Positions 12,156 through 24,353 are shown, counted from the stretch's first letter. The stretch: 64,000 bases of DNA from Knoxdaviesia capensis (GCA_001510575.1 LNGK01000002.1:2282144-2346143), one strand, 5' to 3'. The notes: generated by a model not told the origin, from the letters alone. Numbers and translations: made by a program.

Positions 12156-15100
12156 ATGGCGTCGTTAAGAGGGACGCGTTTGGCCGTTGGTTCCGGGCCG
12201 TGGGTGGCCGAAGAACGGAACTCAGCGGTCCAGATCATACAGTCCGAGGTTGAAGAGTTTTCATTCTCGGCCCGGAACGATTTCGAATGGCTGAACGAGC
12301 ATATGTCCAGCGTCTTCAACGAGAACGAAATGTTTGCGGCTCCCTTGTTCTTGATAGTGGTCTAGTTTGACTGGAGAAACTCACAACTAACACTTATCTG
12401 TATTTGTTCCCATAGCAATGTTGCCGAATTCTTCAAAACTCCTGGAAAGTTGCGTGGCCGGACTCCACGGACTGCCCGAAAGGCCCCGCTCGCACCGGCT
12501 AACGGCAGCGCGACTCGTGTGGTGAGTCAACGCGTCCTCGGACTCGATGCCGACTCTTTGAGGGGCTCAAATGGGACCTGGGTGCTAATAGTGTGTGAAT
12601 ATGATTGTGTGTAGCCTCTCTCCGATATTTTCTCCACAACCCCCAAGGGTGCGCCGAACCCGTTTGCCCAGCACTTGCAACGGCTACAATCGCCCAAGGT
12701 CCACGTGGCCATGGACCCTATTGCGAGCGACGCAGCCCCGATCACAACTTCGCCCTTTGTTCCGGACGCTTTTGGTAGCCCGCAGCTAAAAGAAGTTCCC
12801 GTCCATGATTCGGGATACTACGGAAGCCAGTCGCAAAACCTCTCCCAACAAGCCTTCTCCCAACCCACTCAGCCCTTCTCGCAGCCGATCATCGAGAGCT
12901 ACACCCCCCCGACGGCTAAGCGCGACGAGAAGCGGAAGCCCAACGGCCACGTTGTGTTCAACTCCATCCCCCAGATTCTCGATGTTCACAGCCCCACGAA
13001 GACGCGCCATGTCCCGTCTCCCGAAGACACGTTCGAAACGGCCAAAGAAGAGCAGACCAAGACAATGCGGTCTCCGAAGATGGCCCCAGTCACATCTCCG
13101 AGCGTGATTTCGTCTTCTCCTATGAGAGATCCCATGTCGTCTCCCTCTCCTGCCAAATCGCGCGGATCTCCCATCAAGTCTCCTCTTTACAACGTCATGA
13201 CTGTTGAGCAATACGTTCCTCCGACAGTTACCGCCAAACTGGATTTCACCACCGACAAAATGGACATCGATGAGTCTGCCTCGGAGGACGAGGACAACGA
13301 CGATGATTCGAACTCGCCGTCTGAAGAGAACTCGAGCCCGATCCGCCCGGTTGTGCGCAAGAGCAGCCTCAACTTTGCTTCTCTGCCTGCCCGCGAGCCT
13401 CTCCCGAACAAGAGCCTGGGTGCGCGCACCTCCCGCACAAGCCACCTGGACCACATCCGGACCAGCTACTACGGCGCTGGAGCCAAGGGAAAGAGCTTTG
13501 GCAACACGCGGATGGATGACGAGGATGAAGATGAGGACGAGGACGCAGATACCGGACGACCTGCTGGTAACATTGCCGGACCGTCAACCGCTAAAGCCGA
13601 CGTTGGCGCTACTGATCACAACAAGACCTACACTCAGAGACTTCAAGACCAGATCAGCAAGCTGGGCCAGTCTCAACCCAAGGCTGTACGCCTGTCCAAG
13701 TCCATTCACAACCCGCCTGCTATTTCTGGTGGCCTTTCTCAGCTTGCAGCAGCTGCTGAGCCGAAGCCGGCGTCACAGAATATCGATAGCCAGCCAGCCA
13801 GTCTCACTTCTTTCCCCGGCTCATTCCCTGATGAAGATGGCCATGACGATGTTTTCACTGAGCCGGCCATGAAACAACTAGCCACTGCGCCTGCTATTGC
13901 CAGCCCCCAGCGCAAGCCAGTTCCGGATGCTTACACCGAGAAGCCTCGGATTCCTATTGCTACCTCCGCCCTCCCGAAGCAGCGCCAGCTCGACTCGCGA
14001 CCCCCGTCTCCTTCCAAGGCTCCGGCCATTCCTAATCGTACTACCAGTGCTATTGGACAGACCAACAAATCGGCTCTGCCGGGAGTTCAGACTGGAGCTC
14101 CCACAACTGCCGTGCTCACCTCAAAGGCCTTCTCGGTGTCGTCAACGTCGCTTGACGTGGTGTCGGAGAATGCCATCCTCGATTCTCCCCTCAAGTCTCC
14201 GTCGCGAGCTCTGCGGGATAGCCCGCTCAAGCAGGTCAAGAACAAGCTGTCGTCAATTCTTAAGAGCTCGCGAGGCCTTCTTGCCAGCAGTGCTGTGTTG
14301 AGTGCCGAGGGCAAGACATCAATGCTGTCCCCTTCGATGGTCAACCTCGCACTTCATGCTGCGCCGTCCACGGAGTCTCTGGCTCCATCGGCCGTGTCCT
14401 CCGAAGTTTTGTATCCGGACCTCCAGGCCAAGCGGGTGCCCACCAACGAGTCCCAGGTCAGCTCGCAGTCGAACCCACGAAAGACTCGTGCTTCCACTGA
14501 GCGTGAGAAGGAGGAGAAGCGCAAGCAGAAGGACGCGAAGCTCATGACCGAGCAGATGGATAAGCTCCAGAAGGCTCGTGAGCAGGAGCGAGAGAAGGCC
14601 CGTGTCTTTAGCAAGGAGCAGGAGCAGCGTGTGGCTGCTGCCAACGCGTCCAAGGCCTCTCTGCCCGAGCGGGTTGAATCGGCCGTTCCGGTTCCTGTTC
14701 CGGCCACTACTGCACCAGCCGCCAGTGTTCCGGCCAAGCCTACGCGGACGAGCCCTCGTAAGGGACCGGCTGCTGCTGCGGCCGCGGCCGCCGACGAAGA
14801 TGTGGAGATGGTTGATGCTACGACTACTGTTGTGGCACCAACCCCGAGTGTGCCCCGGTCGGTTGGCGGCCCGTCTAGAACCAAGGAGATTCGCCGGCCC
14901 GTGAAGCCTACCAAGGACGGCATCAACAAGGCCAAGGCCGCGCCCCCCACGGTGATCCGAGTCAATATGGGATCGCAGTACCATCCCACTAATGCAGCGA
15001 TGCCGTCCAATTTGCAGGAGACACTGGAGAACGCGGCCGCGGGTGCGCGTCCCCAGCTTACTTCCAAGGCCAGCCAGCCGACGCTCAAGACCAAGGCGTC

Positions 15101-16508
15101 GGCCCAGAGCCTCAAGAGCTCGGTGGGCGCGGGAGCGACCGGCCGCCACAAGGCGTTGGAACTTGCGGCAAAGAAGAAGGAGGCGGACGAACGCGAGGCC
15201 CAGCGCAAACGCGACGCGCGGGCGGAGATTGAGCGGAAGCGTGCTGCCTTGCAGGAAGAGGAGCAGCGCCGCCAAGAACAGCAACGCCGCCTCGAGGCTG
15301 AGAAGGAGGAGGAGGAGCAGCAACAACGCGCCCAGCAGCAGACCAAGAAGACCAGCCAGCGCCAGGCGGCCATTGAGCGGGCCAAGCAGACCCGCGCACC
15401 TCCGCCGGCGCCGCGCGCCCAACAGCACGGAGCACCGGACTTTTCGTCCACCACGCAGCAGCAACAACGCGCCGAAGCCCAGGCAGCTCGGCCGCCGTCG
15501 CGGTTGATGAACACTGGCGTGCCCCGGTCTCAGGAGGATCAAGGACGCCCGGCGACCACAGCAGCCCAGGGAGCCGCTGCCTCTAAGGCGGCCATGAAGC
15601 GCCCGCTGGCGCAAGACGGTGACGATGCCGCGGTTCCTTCTTCGACCAATGCCGCTGGAACTGTGCGCAATGGCCAGACACGCAACGGACCGACGTACCA
15701 GGGCACCGATGCCAAACGCCGCCGCACTAGCGATGTGGCGGTGGAGGCGGAGGTTGAGGCCCAGCCCGCCATGAAGGGTCCTCCGGTCCGCCCGTCGGCC
15801 GGATTCAAGAAGGACCTGTCCGGCGCCAAGGGTGGATTCCCTGGTGCGTTTGCCAACGGACCTGGTGCTGCCCGGGACCTGTTCAAGTCTTCCGTGCACA
15901 CTCAGCAGCACGGTGCGGGTCCGAAGACGATGAACCCGCTCGACATGGCCCAGGTGTCCAAGACGGCGATCCCGTTCGCCCCCAACCCGGTCAGCGCCGT
16001 GCCGGTCCCGACGCCCGCCAACGCCGGCCACTTCAAGACGCCCGCGCGGCCGATGAACCCGACGATCAAGTCGGTGGTCAAGACCGCGGCCAAGTCGTCA
16101 CCGCGCTTCCAGAACGGCGAGAACATCGACCTGCCGGAGATCAACACGGACGACGAGCAGGACTACGACGAGGAGGACAGCTACTACGATGCGCCGGCCG
16201 CGGCCGACAAGAAGAGCGGCGGGCTGACAGCCTCGTGGACCGACTCGCCGGACCTGCGGCGCCAGCTGATGCGCCAGGAGACCATCGACCCGACGGCCAT
16301 CTTCGGCCCGCCGGCGCCGCTGAGCATGGAGGAGACGTTTGCGCACCACCGCGACCGGTGGCAGAAGTTCCGGGTGCGCACGTCGAGTGCCAACTGGAGC
16401 AGCGCGGACCGGCTCACTGAGGAGGATATTCGGAAGGATCTGGCTGCGCGGGACAAGATGCGGCGCGAGGGCGGGTGGTCGTATGATATGAGCAAGGACA
16501 TGTTCTAA
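12156..16508 (+). CDS. INCENP/Sli15 homologue, chromosomal passenger complex scaffold
   Basis: Three exons are predicted (12156-12331, 12416-12521, 12615-16508), about 1391 aa. The N-terminal part (WVAEERNSAVQIIQ, then NVAEFFKTPGKLRGRTPRTA) matches the fungal INCENP N-terminus that binds Survivin/Borealin-type partners. A long disordered, Ser/Pro-rich middle carries many SP/TP sites. Two charged, helix-forming stretches (about 720-766 and 946-1005, EER/KKQ-rich) resemble the single-helix region of INCENP. The C-terminus holds the IN-box that activates Aurora kinase: W1302 in SWTDSPDLRRQL, then DPTAIFGPPAPLSMEE and the SSANWSSAD motif containing the Ser-Ser that Aurora phosphorylates in known homologues. 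Intron 1 needs the weak donor GTTTGC to keep frame and homology. The protein is expected at inner centromeres and the spindle midzone. Divergently transcribed from SMC2. Confidence 0.93.
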
Positions 16509-17557
16509 ACGGGGTGTCTTGCCTTTGCGCTTCCTGGACTTCTGGAGAGGGGGAGGGGGGTTAATTGGGTGAGGCGTTTTTCTTCTTTTTTATTTTATTT
16601 CTTTCTCCAAGAGAATGTGCGGTTGTTTCTGTCTTGTTTCTTTCGTGTCCTTTTGACTTGCTGTTCTCGCTTTATTTCTCCAAGTTTGGACCTCAATGCG
16701 GCGGATTGCCCATGATCTTGCTGTAGTGCTTTTTTTCATCATGTTTCGTTCACACAGACAAACCATCAGCTAGGTTTTGAATATCGGAGTTTCTGTTTCC
16801 TCGGGATTACCTACACCATGAACCTTTTCCTTTTGCCTTTGGCTGTTGGCTACGGTTCGGTATATCTGAAGCTATTCACACATCTTTGGAACCGGTTCTT
16901 GGACATGCGTCACCCACGGAGATTAGATGCATGTCATATGGCATTTTATATGCAGAAGTTACATCATAAGACCAGTCTATAAATTAAAAAGCAGCGATTT
17001 TTGGTAACATGTAGTATACAAGAAAGTGGTAGAAGGGTTGGTAGGTGGGGGGTGGTGTTGGAGATGTGCAGTGAGTGAGTGACAAGAGAAGATACATAAG
17101 AGCAATAACAAAGCATGGCAGCCGCATCTCAATCTGTCGAGACTCAATCCCATTCCCACCACATTTCTGATTTTGAAAACAAAGCCGCCGTTCGTAAGAT
17201 CCCGTAAATGAAATGTTAAAACGGCCCCATATATAGTAGTGTACAGTGAAATTAGAAATCTCCTCCATTGCGGACGAGATCTTTTTTTGCTTGTTTGTAT
17301 GGTGGTGATCTATCCTCCGATCCGGACTCCGGGATACCTCATCATTCAGAGGGTAAGAGAAAAGAGAAGAGAAGAGCGAAGGGGGTTTTAAAAAAAGAGA
17401 TAAAGGGAAAAAAACGACATGATGTGAAGAGAAGGTAGATGATAAAAACACGAGGAAGAGACCGAAGATCTAGATGTGAAAGAGTGGGAATCTAGAAAAA
17501 AGGTCCGTTCATGCGTGAAGAAAAAGAGAGACAAGGGGATGGCGCTAACGACGATGC
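16509..17557. other. Convergent 3' intergenic region
   Basis: This spacer lies between the ends of the INCENP gene (plus) and the DEAD-box helicase gene (minus). It is T-rich just after 16509 and A/purine-rich toward 17557, as expected for two facing 3' UTRs. The short open frames here have no protein-like composition. No RNA gene was recognised. Confidence 0.5.
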
Positions 17558-19681
17558 TTAGAAAGACGGACCCTCGTTGTTACGTCCCCATGAGTTTCCG
17601 CCATGGTCATCGTTGCCGCGCGACCGGCCACCACCGTATCCGCCGCGGCTGCCGCCGTATCCAGACGACCGACCACCGCCGAATCCAGAGGATCGACCGC
17701 CGCCGTATCCACCCCGGCTGCCGCCGAATCCAGATGACCGGTCACCACGACCACCGCCTTGGGAGGCATCCTGAAGACCGGCCCAACCACCGCGCTCACG
17801 GTGGTCGTCCCGGTCCCCAGAGGGGCGCGCCGGGCGTCTCGCATCCGTCAGGTTCAGGCCCTTGACGTTGGCAATGCCGCGGCGCTGGGCCGCGCTGTAT
17901 GCCATCGACGGCGGCGACTCCCAGTGCCAAGTGTTCTCCGTCCAGGTGTTGATATCGTCCACCAGCTCCTGAGCTTCACGCGGCTCAACCTGGCCGAACA
18001 GCGACATGTACGATGCCGAAAGCACGCTGCTCGGCACGGCGCCAAAAGCCGCCTCCATCTCCTGGAACGGCGCGGCGCTCGCCTCCTCGCTGCCAGGATG
18101 AACACGCGCGCTCTGGAGCGACTTGTCCGCGGTCAGCGGCAACGACCGCAGCATGCGCCGGGCCGTCGGCATGTCCCGCTCACAGAGCAGCAACCAGCCT
18201 TGTCCCTCCTTGTTCTGGCGACCGGTACGGCCCAGACGGTGCACGTACTGCTCAGCATTGGGCGGGAGGCCGATTTGGATCACATGAGTGACGTTGGGGA
18301 AATCCATTCCACGGGCAGTGACATCGGACGAAAACAGGATGCCCGATTTGGCATGACGGAACCCATCGGACGCCCGCGTCCGCTGAGCCTGGGTCAGCTT
18401 GCCGTGGATGCCGAACATGGGGAACGCTGTGCGAGGGATATTAAGCTGGCGGCGGCGCGCACTATCAACGTGCACCGCGGTCTCAACCATGGCAGTGGTG
18501 GGGAAGTAAACGATGCACTTGAAAGGGAGGGCACTCGGGTCGGCCATGGCTGCAGCTCTCTCGCGGTCGATCAGTTCGTAAAGCGTGGGGAACATGTTGT
18601 ACATGCCATCGACAACGCACAACTTCTGCGGCACCTTCTGGTGGGTCGGGACCTCGTCAGGGCGGATAGTCTGGACAAATTCGAACTCGTCCGCCCGCAC
18701 AAATTTCCGCGCCAGTTGCACAACATCGCCAGGGATAGTGGCAGAGAACAGCAGAGTCTGGCGAGTCTTGTCTCTCGGGTCGGGCAGATTGCGCATGATC
18801 GAATCAAGCTCATCAACAAAGCCGGCGTCCAGCATACGGTCGGCCTCATCAAGTACCAAAGCTGCCAGGTTAGGAGCAGCAACACCCGAAGACTGGTCCT
18901 GGAGCAAGTCGTTCAGGCGACCGGGGGTGGCAACCAGGAGATGGCAACCCCAGCGGCGCGCCTCTCTTAGCATGGTCGCCTTGTGGTTACCACCAACGGC
19001 ACATTGGACAACGAGACCGGTGCCCTTGACAAGAGTCCGAGCCTCCGCTGCGATCTGCTCGGCAAGCTCCCGCGTGGGCGAGATGATGATACCACGAACA
19101 TCGTCCAGAGTGGCAGAACGGGCAGCGCTACGGTGGGAAAGAGAAGGGTCGTCGTTGATCATGCGCTGAAGGGTGGGAAGAAGGAAGCCGATGGTCTTTC
19201 CGGTACCAGTTTTGGCCTGGGCGACACTGGATTGGGAGGAAGAGAGGCAGGATTAGAATCGACTCTCATAAATAAAATATTGCCGGTAGGCTTTCAAACC
19301 ATTGCACACTTACAGATCCTTGCCAGCCAAAGCTGGAACGATACTCTTCGACTGCACCTCAGTCATGTGAGTGTAGCGCAGGCCCTCGGTGATTGAACGG
19401 ATCAGGTTGGGGTGGATTCCGTGCTCGTGAAGATCTTGGAATCTCATCGCCTCTTCCTCCTCACTCTGAACCTCCTGTTCCGGCGCCTCGGTGGTCGCAT
19501 TGCCGGACATGTAGCGAACCTGCTGCAGCTTGGCCATGAGAGGCGTGGCCAGGCTTTTTACTGTCGCCGGTGTCCGGCTGGGCTGAAATTTGCTGGTGAC
19601 AGTAGAAAACGCCGGTCGCGCCGAAAACTTTACACTGACTTGTGCCAGCGGCGCACATCGCCGCATAGTTTGCCGAAGCAT
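17558..19681 (-). CDS. Mitochondrial DEAD-box RNA helicase (Mss116/CYT-19 type)
   Basis: Two exons on the minus strand are predicted (19314-19681, 17558-19226), about 678 aa. The intron falls inside the P-loop region, between KDL and VAQAKTGTGKT, and has a GTAAGT donor. The N-terminus (MLRQTMRRCAPLAQVSVKF) is basic, Ser/Ala-rich and free of acids, consistent with a mitochondrial presequence. Helicase motifs run in order: Q-motif region, AKTGTGKT (I), PTRELAEQ (Ia), TPGRL (Ib), DEAD (II), SAT (III), then ARGMDFPNV (V) and HRLGRTGR (VI). The C-terminal roughly 75 residues are RGG-rich with tandem GGYGGGRSSGFGG-like repeats, typical of RNA-chaperone tails. In Neurospora and yeast such proteins help group I/II intron splicing and mitochondrial RNA folding. 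The family assignment is firm; equivalence to Mss116 is inferred from the presequence and tail. Confidence 0.9.
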
Positions 19682-20162
19682 CTTGATAGAGGGAAAATGT
19701 GAGGATTGAAAGGGAAAGAGTAGTGAAAAATGCGATTCGGATTGAACGGCGGCGAAAAGAAAAAGAATGGAAGTGAATTGAAGAACACAAATACAATACA
19801 GATAGTACAATCGATCAAACAAGGCCGATAAGTAACAGAAAAGAATGAATCGGGATGCAAACAAGAAAAGGAGGATGAAGATAGGGGGAAAAAAGTTTGT
19901 GAGAAGGAAGAAGATGGCAGTGGAAGGAAAAAAAAAGTGGTGAGACTGATAGCGAACATTTTTTCACACGCGCGCGTGCTTTACATAAAATTTCAGTCAG
20001 CACAAACTGGCGTCTAGCCTGATTGGTATTAGCGCGTTTGGTGGCAAACGTAGGGTTACACCTTAACTTGGGCCAAGTTGTGGCGGGGCAGCGGGATCAC
20101 TGGAGATGAGGCCGTCTGTTCACAGAGGAGGTCATCTATACATGTTCTATATATACGGCGTG
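19682..20162. other. Helicase leader and PEX7 3' flank
   Basis: The plus strand is purine-rich from 19690 to 19960, which is a pyrimidine-rich leader for the minus-strand helicase gene. The rest forms the 3' flank of PEX7, which is transcribed in the same direction. No gene is seen. Confidence 0.45.
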
Positions 20163-21364
20163 TTATCGGCCTTGTAACAAGGCGTTCGCGTCCCACAGTA
20201 ATACTCTTTCGTCCCAGCCGGCCGAGGCGACCCATCCACCAGCGCCAAACAAACACCAGTCCACTCCGGTGACGAACTCGGTGTGGCGGTTCATCAGCCC
20301 CAATTGCCGCCCAAACCTCACTCCTGGCGGTCCATCTTGCACATCAGTGCCGTCATGCCATAACCGCACAGTCATATCATAGCCTGCGGACAGCAGCACA
20401 TTGCTGACGTGGGGGCTGTAAGACAGTCGGCGCACGGCGTAGCCATGGCCCTCCATCACCGACAACGGGCCGGCGTTGGGATTCCGAATATCAAATGTGC
20501 GCACTACGCGGTCTACGCCACCAGTGGCGATGACCGAGTGGTTGTATTTGTTCCAGTCGTGGCAGAGCACCTCGGACGGCGCTGCGGGCAGGCCCATGGC
20601 GGCCGGGCCGGGGCCGTGCACGGGGATCATGGTGGTTAGGTGGTATTTCGCCGAGGCTGGTGTGCGCAGGTCAAACAGGCGGATGTGCGAGTCGGATGAC
20701 ACGGCGGAGACAACATAGGGGTTCGACGGGTTGAACAGCACGCTGTACGTACAGCTGCCGATTGGAAGGGTTCGCATCGATGTGTTGCGTGTTGCTGTCC
20801 ACTGTATGGACGAAAACATCAACTGGTAAGCATTTGGTGATGAGAACAAAGAGAAGTGCATGACGGAGGGAGACGAACAATCTTTACCGTGCCGTCCCAC
20901 GAACTGGAGGCAAACGTGCTCTTGACGCCCGAATTCCAACACACAGAGAGGGTCTCGCGGTTATGCTCGTGGAAGTTCATGACCGGGAAGTCATTCATGG
21001 TGGTATCGAAGAGTTTGATCGAGCCGTCGCCACACGCAACCGCAACCTGATTCTCGTTAATCTCAGAAAACGCCAGGTCATATTGTGCATCGTTCGTGTC
21101 GAAGCTGGAGAGAGGCAAACAAAGGCGCACATGTCAGTCCCGGCCGATTCATTCCCCTCGACCGCACGGGGCAGAACTGACGCCAACCTACGCTTTTTCG
21201 ACCATTACCCCGGCGGCCGTCAGGCCAAGCACAAACAGCTTGCCGTTTCCAACAATGCCGAAATTCGACGACGACGCCACAGCGATTCGGGAGTCATTGT
21301 ACGGCGAGTACTTCACGGCGTAAGGGTTGAACCCTGGCGTGCGGAACTCTAGCATAGCAGCCAT
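20163..21364 (-). CDS. PEX7: PEX7, peroxisomal PTS2 receptor
   Basis: Three exons on the minus strand are predicted (21192-21364, 20879-21104, 20163-20801), about 345 aa, the usual Pex7 length. The start gives MAAMLEFRTPGFNPYAVKYSP, the conserved Pex7 opening. WD40 blades follow, with recognisable SSSWDGTVKIW, SDSHIRLFDLR, VVRTFDIRN and YDMTVRLW units, ending in the diagnostic FVTGVDWCLFGAGGWVASAGWDERVLLW. Pex7 binds the PTS2 signal of enzymes such as 3-ketoacyl-CoA thiolase in the cytosol and delivers them to the peroxisomal import machinery together with a Pex20-type co-receptor in fungi. Intron 2 uses the unusual donor GTTCGT; this choice restores the blade VKIW. An alternative GTAAAG donor nine bases earlier would drop three residues. 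Confidence 0.94.
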
Positions 21365-21699
21365 GGTGGGCGGAGATTTTTATTGTAATAATATGGCGGG
21401 GGGAGGAGGAGGGGCTGAACGGGATTCCAGAGAGATTGGTTAAGACGGCGCTGAATCCAGCAGCATGTTTTGAGCGGCGAAGAACGCCTTGTGATCTATG
21501 ACTTGGGGTGCTTGTCACCTCCGATCGAGGAGCATTGTTTTGGGTTGTCTTGCTAGAAGGAGCAGCTCTTCGTCAAATGCGGGAATCTTGGAAAGCTGGA
21601 GAGGATTTTATGAAGGGAAAAGAAGAACAAATTCCGGTACCTCGGGAATGGAAATGCCGTCACCGTGCTGTGTGTGTGGGGAAGCGCATACTGGAATTT

Positions 21700-21736
21700 C
21701 CATCACGTGAAGATGAGTGATTCTCACACGTGATGG
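21700..21736. promoter_or_regulatory. Inverted pair of E-boxes upstream of PEX7
   Basis: CCATCACGTG (21700-21709) and CACGTGATGG (21727-21736) are perfect reverse complements with a 17-nt spacer. Each arm contains RTCACGTG, the consensus of Cbf1-type bHLH factors. The pair sits about 340 bp upstream of the PEX7 start and about 980 bp from the AlkB-like gene. Confidence 0.6.
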
Positions 21737-22339
21737 CGCGTTATGCTGGCGCTTCAATGGAATGGAATTTGCGGGAGATGCTCACTGTAACACAACTGAC
21801 ACGATTGACCCACTATTGAGTGTCCAGATATTCATTTGTGGTGTCCTGTTAAGCCGTCCCCTATGATATTCAACCCGTCCAGGGCACAACCGGACACGGG
21901 CCGGATACGACCCGGCGTCGAGGTCACCGAGACCGGGAGAGCCGGCGGCGTATAGTTCTTATCGGTTGAATTGATTCTGCTATTATCCTCAGGTGTCTTC
22001 AACTAACTAACATCACCATTCCCGATTGAACCATGCCGAATAGGCGGCAAGGACAGTGCGATTTTGCCTCCATGCGAAGATCTATGCCCGAACGCGGGCG
22101 ACGGTGGATATCGCCTGAGGGACATTCCGTAGACCATCGTCTCACCTCCAGATCACACCCATCGGCCAGAGGGCCATATAGGCCACCGATATTATAGCAT
22201 GCCAGAACTTGGAACGAAGGACCATCCTGGGCCTGGAAAAGGTTAAAGGGAGTAAGCAACTGAACAAGCCTGCATATCCCACTTTTGTTGACCACCCTTT
22301 CTCTTAACCTTAACCTCCGTGTTCTGACCTCTCTCTTCT

Positions 22340-22374
22340 CCCCGAGGAATTTATTATTAAAGTGATCCTCGGGG
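22340..22374. repeat. 9-bp inverted repeat upstream of the AlkB-like gene
   Basis: CCCCGAGGA (22340-22348) and TCCTCGGGG (22366-22374) are perfect reverse complements with a 17-nt AT-rich loop. They are flanked by a GACCTC/GAGGTC pair. The element could be a dimeric factor site, or a hairpin if transcribed in the leader. Confidence 0.6.
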
Positions 22375-22715
22375 AGGTCAAGTTTTCGTAGATGAGTTCA
22401 ATCAGTCTCCCGGGATTCTAGGACAGCTGCGATTGCCTCTTTTTCTTTTTTTTTTTTTTTTTTTCTTTTCTCTATATTCACATCTCACCAGCCTATTTCC
22501 ACACTTCTACCCCACTATTCTGCCATGCTCATGTGTGCCCGTGGCTTTTCTCGTTTTCTTTTTTCTCCTTCTGTGTTCCGCGACGCTTCCTCTTTTCTTT
22601 TATCCTCTTACGAGTTGCATTCCGCCCCGATAATACCTGTTTCCCAGAAGGATAATATTCCCGATTCGTCGTCTGCCTGAGGACTCGGAATGGCCATACA
22701 CATTCAAAACACACG

Positions 22716-24353
22716 ATGGATGCTTTTGTTACACGCAAACGCAAGCAACCGCCACCACCACCGCCGCCGGCCAAGGACCCCTCCGACGATGAGCCGACCG
22801 ACGTGAAGCTGGCGATCCTGTCGTCGGTATACCCGGCGGTCGACCATGATGTCCTTCTTGACATTCTGCTGGCCCACGACGGCTGCGTGAAGCAAGCCCG
22901 GGCGTCATTGGCCCACTCTCTGGCGGCGACGAAGAGCCGGACGTCTTCGGGAGTCCCCGCAGCCATTGGCGTGCAGCAGTCGCTTGTGCACCTCCGCGGA
23001 GAGGATAGCGCGAAAAAGCGCCCGCTGAGCACAAAGCTCGGGAGCACGCTACACATATACGACCCGGCCGACGTGTTCGAGAACGCGCCGTGTTCGGTGA
23101 TCCACAACTTCCTGCCGCCGGAGGAAGCCAACTCGCTGCTCCGGGAACTCCTTGTCGAGTCGGAGACTTTCACCAAGGCCACCTTCAAGCTGTTTGACAA
23201 CGTGGTGTCGTCGCCGCACACTATGTGTCTCTTCGTCGAGTCGTCCGAGGAGGTCAAGCAACAACGCACGGAGTTCCAGTACAACGGGTCTCGACTGACG
23301 GTATGTCTCAAAGTCCTTCATTTCGATGAGTGTTTCTTGCCGGCAGTGACCTGGCGTTGTCTTTCCCTCCCTCTGTGCCGCCTGGCTATACGGGAGGGAA
23401 ACACGAGGACCAATTCCAGGCCCAGACAGACCCTTGGACGGGATCTAATTGATAGAAAAAAGAGAAGAAAAAAAAAAGAAGAAAAAAGATCATGCCACTT
23501 GCCAAGCTTCCTAATGTACAAAGGTGGGTGCGGAAACGTCCTTTGGGTCCTTTGGCTAACAGAAAGGCCCGTTGTCTAGGATGTCAGGGCCATCAGTCCG
23601 CAGCTTCTCAAGGTCAAGATGCGCGTGCAGGATGCCGTGAACCAGGCGGTCGATGAGAGGATCCGCGCCAAGTATCCCGGAGGAACCAAGCTGAAGCACC
23701 AGGCACCTGCGCCGTGGATTCCCAACGCCGCTTTTATCAACTGCTACAACGGGCCACGTGAGAGTGTGGGATGGCACAGTGACCAGCTCACGTACCTGGG
23801 CCCCCGGCCGATTATCGGCTCCCTCTCGCTGGGAGTTGCGCGCGAGTTTCGCGTGCGGCGGGTCACCCCCCGGGACACGACTACCACCACAGCCCCCGAT
23901 GGAGACACTACCAACACTAGAAACACGGCCAATCCAACGACAACAACTGGTGCAGCCGCCCCATTAGCGGCCGAAGATGACGACATGCGTGGCCAGGTCT
24001 CCATACACCTGCCGCACAACTCGCTGCTAGTGATGCACGCAGAGATGCAGGAGGAGTGGAAGCACTGCGTGCTGCCGGCGCAGCGCATCGACCCACACCC
24101 AATCGCCGGCAACAAACGCATCAACATCACGTACCGCTTCTACCGGCCGGAAATGCACCCGACGAAAACGCCGCGCTGCAAGTGCAATGTCGCGTGTGTG
24201 CTGCGCGTGGTGCAGAAGAAGGCGGCCAGCTACGGCAAGTACTTCTGGATGTGCCATGCTGGCAATATCCCCGGGAAAGAGGGGTGCTCGCACTTCCAGT
24301 GGGCCGAATTCGATGATGATGGACGGCCGTTCGATCCTCGGAGTGCGGGCTAG
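22716..24353 (+). CDS. CUE-AlkB-GRF zinc-finger dioxygenase (nucleic-acid demethylase-like)
   Basis: Two exons are predicted (22716-23300, 23580-24353), about 452 aa, separated by a 279-nt intron with donor GTATGT and a GGCTAACAG branch. Residues about 29-70 (VKLAILSSVYPAVDHDVLLDIL) resemble a CUE ubiquitin-binding domain. The middle is an AlkB-type 2-oxoglutarate/Fe(II) dioxygenase. H261 and D263 (WHSDQL) and a distal H357 (EWKHCV) form the iron triad, and arginines in RINITYRFYRP near 378-385 would bind 2-oxoglutarate, so the active site looks intact. A Thr/Asn-rich low-complexity insert of about 40 residues interrupts the core. The C-terminus (CKCNVAC at 395-401, then WMCH and GCSHFQW) is a GRF zinc finger, which binds nucleic acid in other proteins. 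It is probably a nuclear repair enzyme for alkylated DNA or RNA; the substrate is not deducible. Confidence 0.9.

Larger units (their letters stand above)
21365..22715. promoter_or_regulatory. Divergent PEX7 / AlkB-like promoter region
   Basis: This 1351-bp spacer separates two head-to-head genes. It contains a perfect 10-bp inverted repeat of E-box sites (21700-21709 and 21727-21736) about 340 bp upstream of PEX7. A 9-bp inverted repeat lies at 22340-22348 and 22366-22374, about 340 bp upstream of the AlkB-like gene. A long T/CT tract (about 22430-22600) forms the leader of the latter. No coding sequence is supported. Confidence 0.5.

Noticed and set aside
14319..16031. Long minus-strand open frame (about 570 codons) inside the INCENP gene
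   Set aside because: It is antisense to a firmly identified coding exon, Leu/Arg/Gly-rich, and explained by GC-rich third positions on the real strand.
17759..18970. Plus-strand open frame of about 400 codons opposite the DEAD-box helicase
   Set aside because: It overlaps the helicase motifs exactly in antisense and has no recognisable domain.
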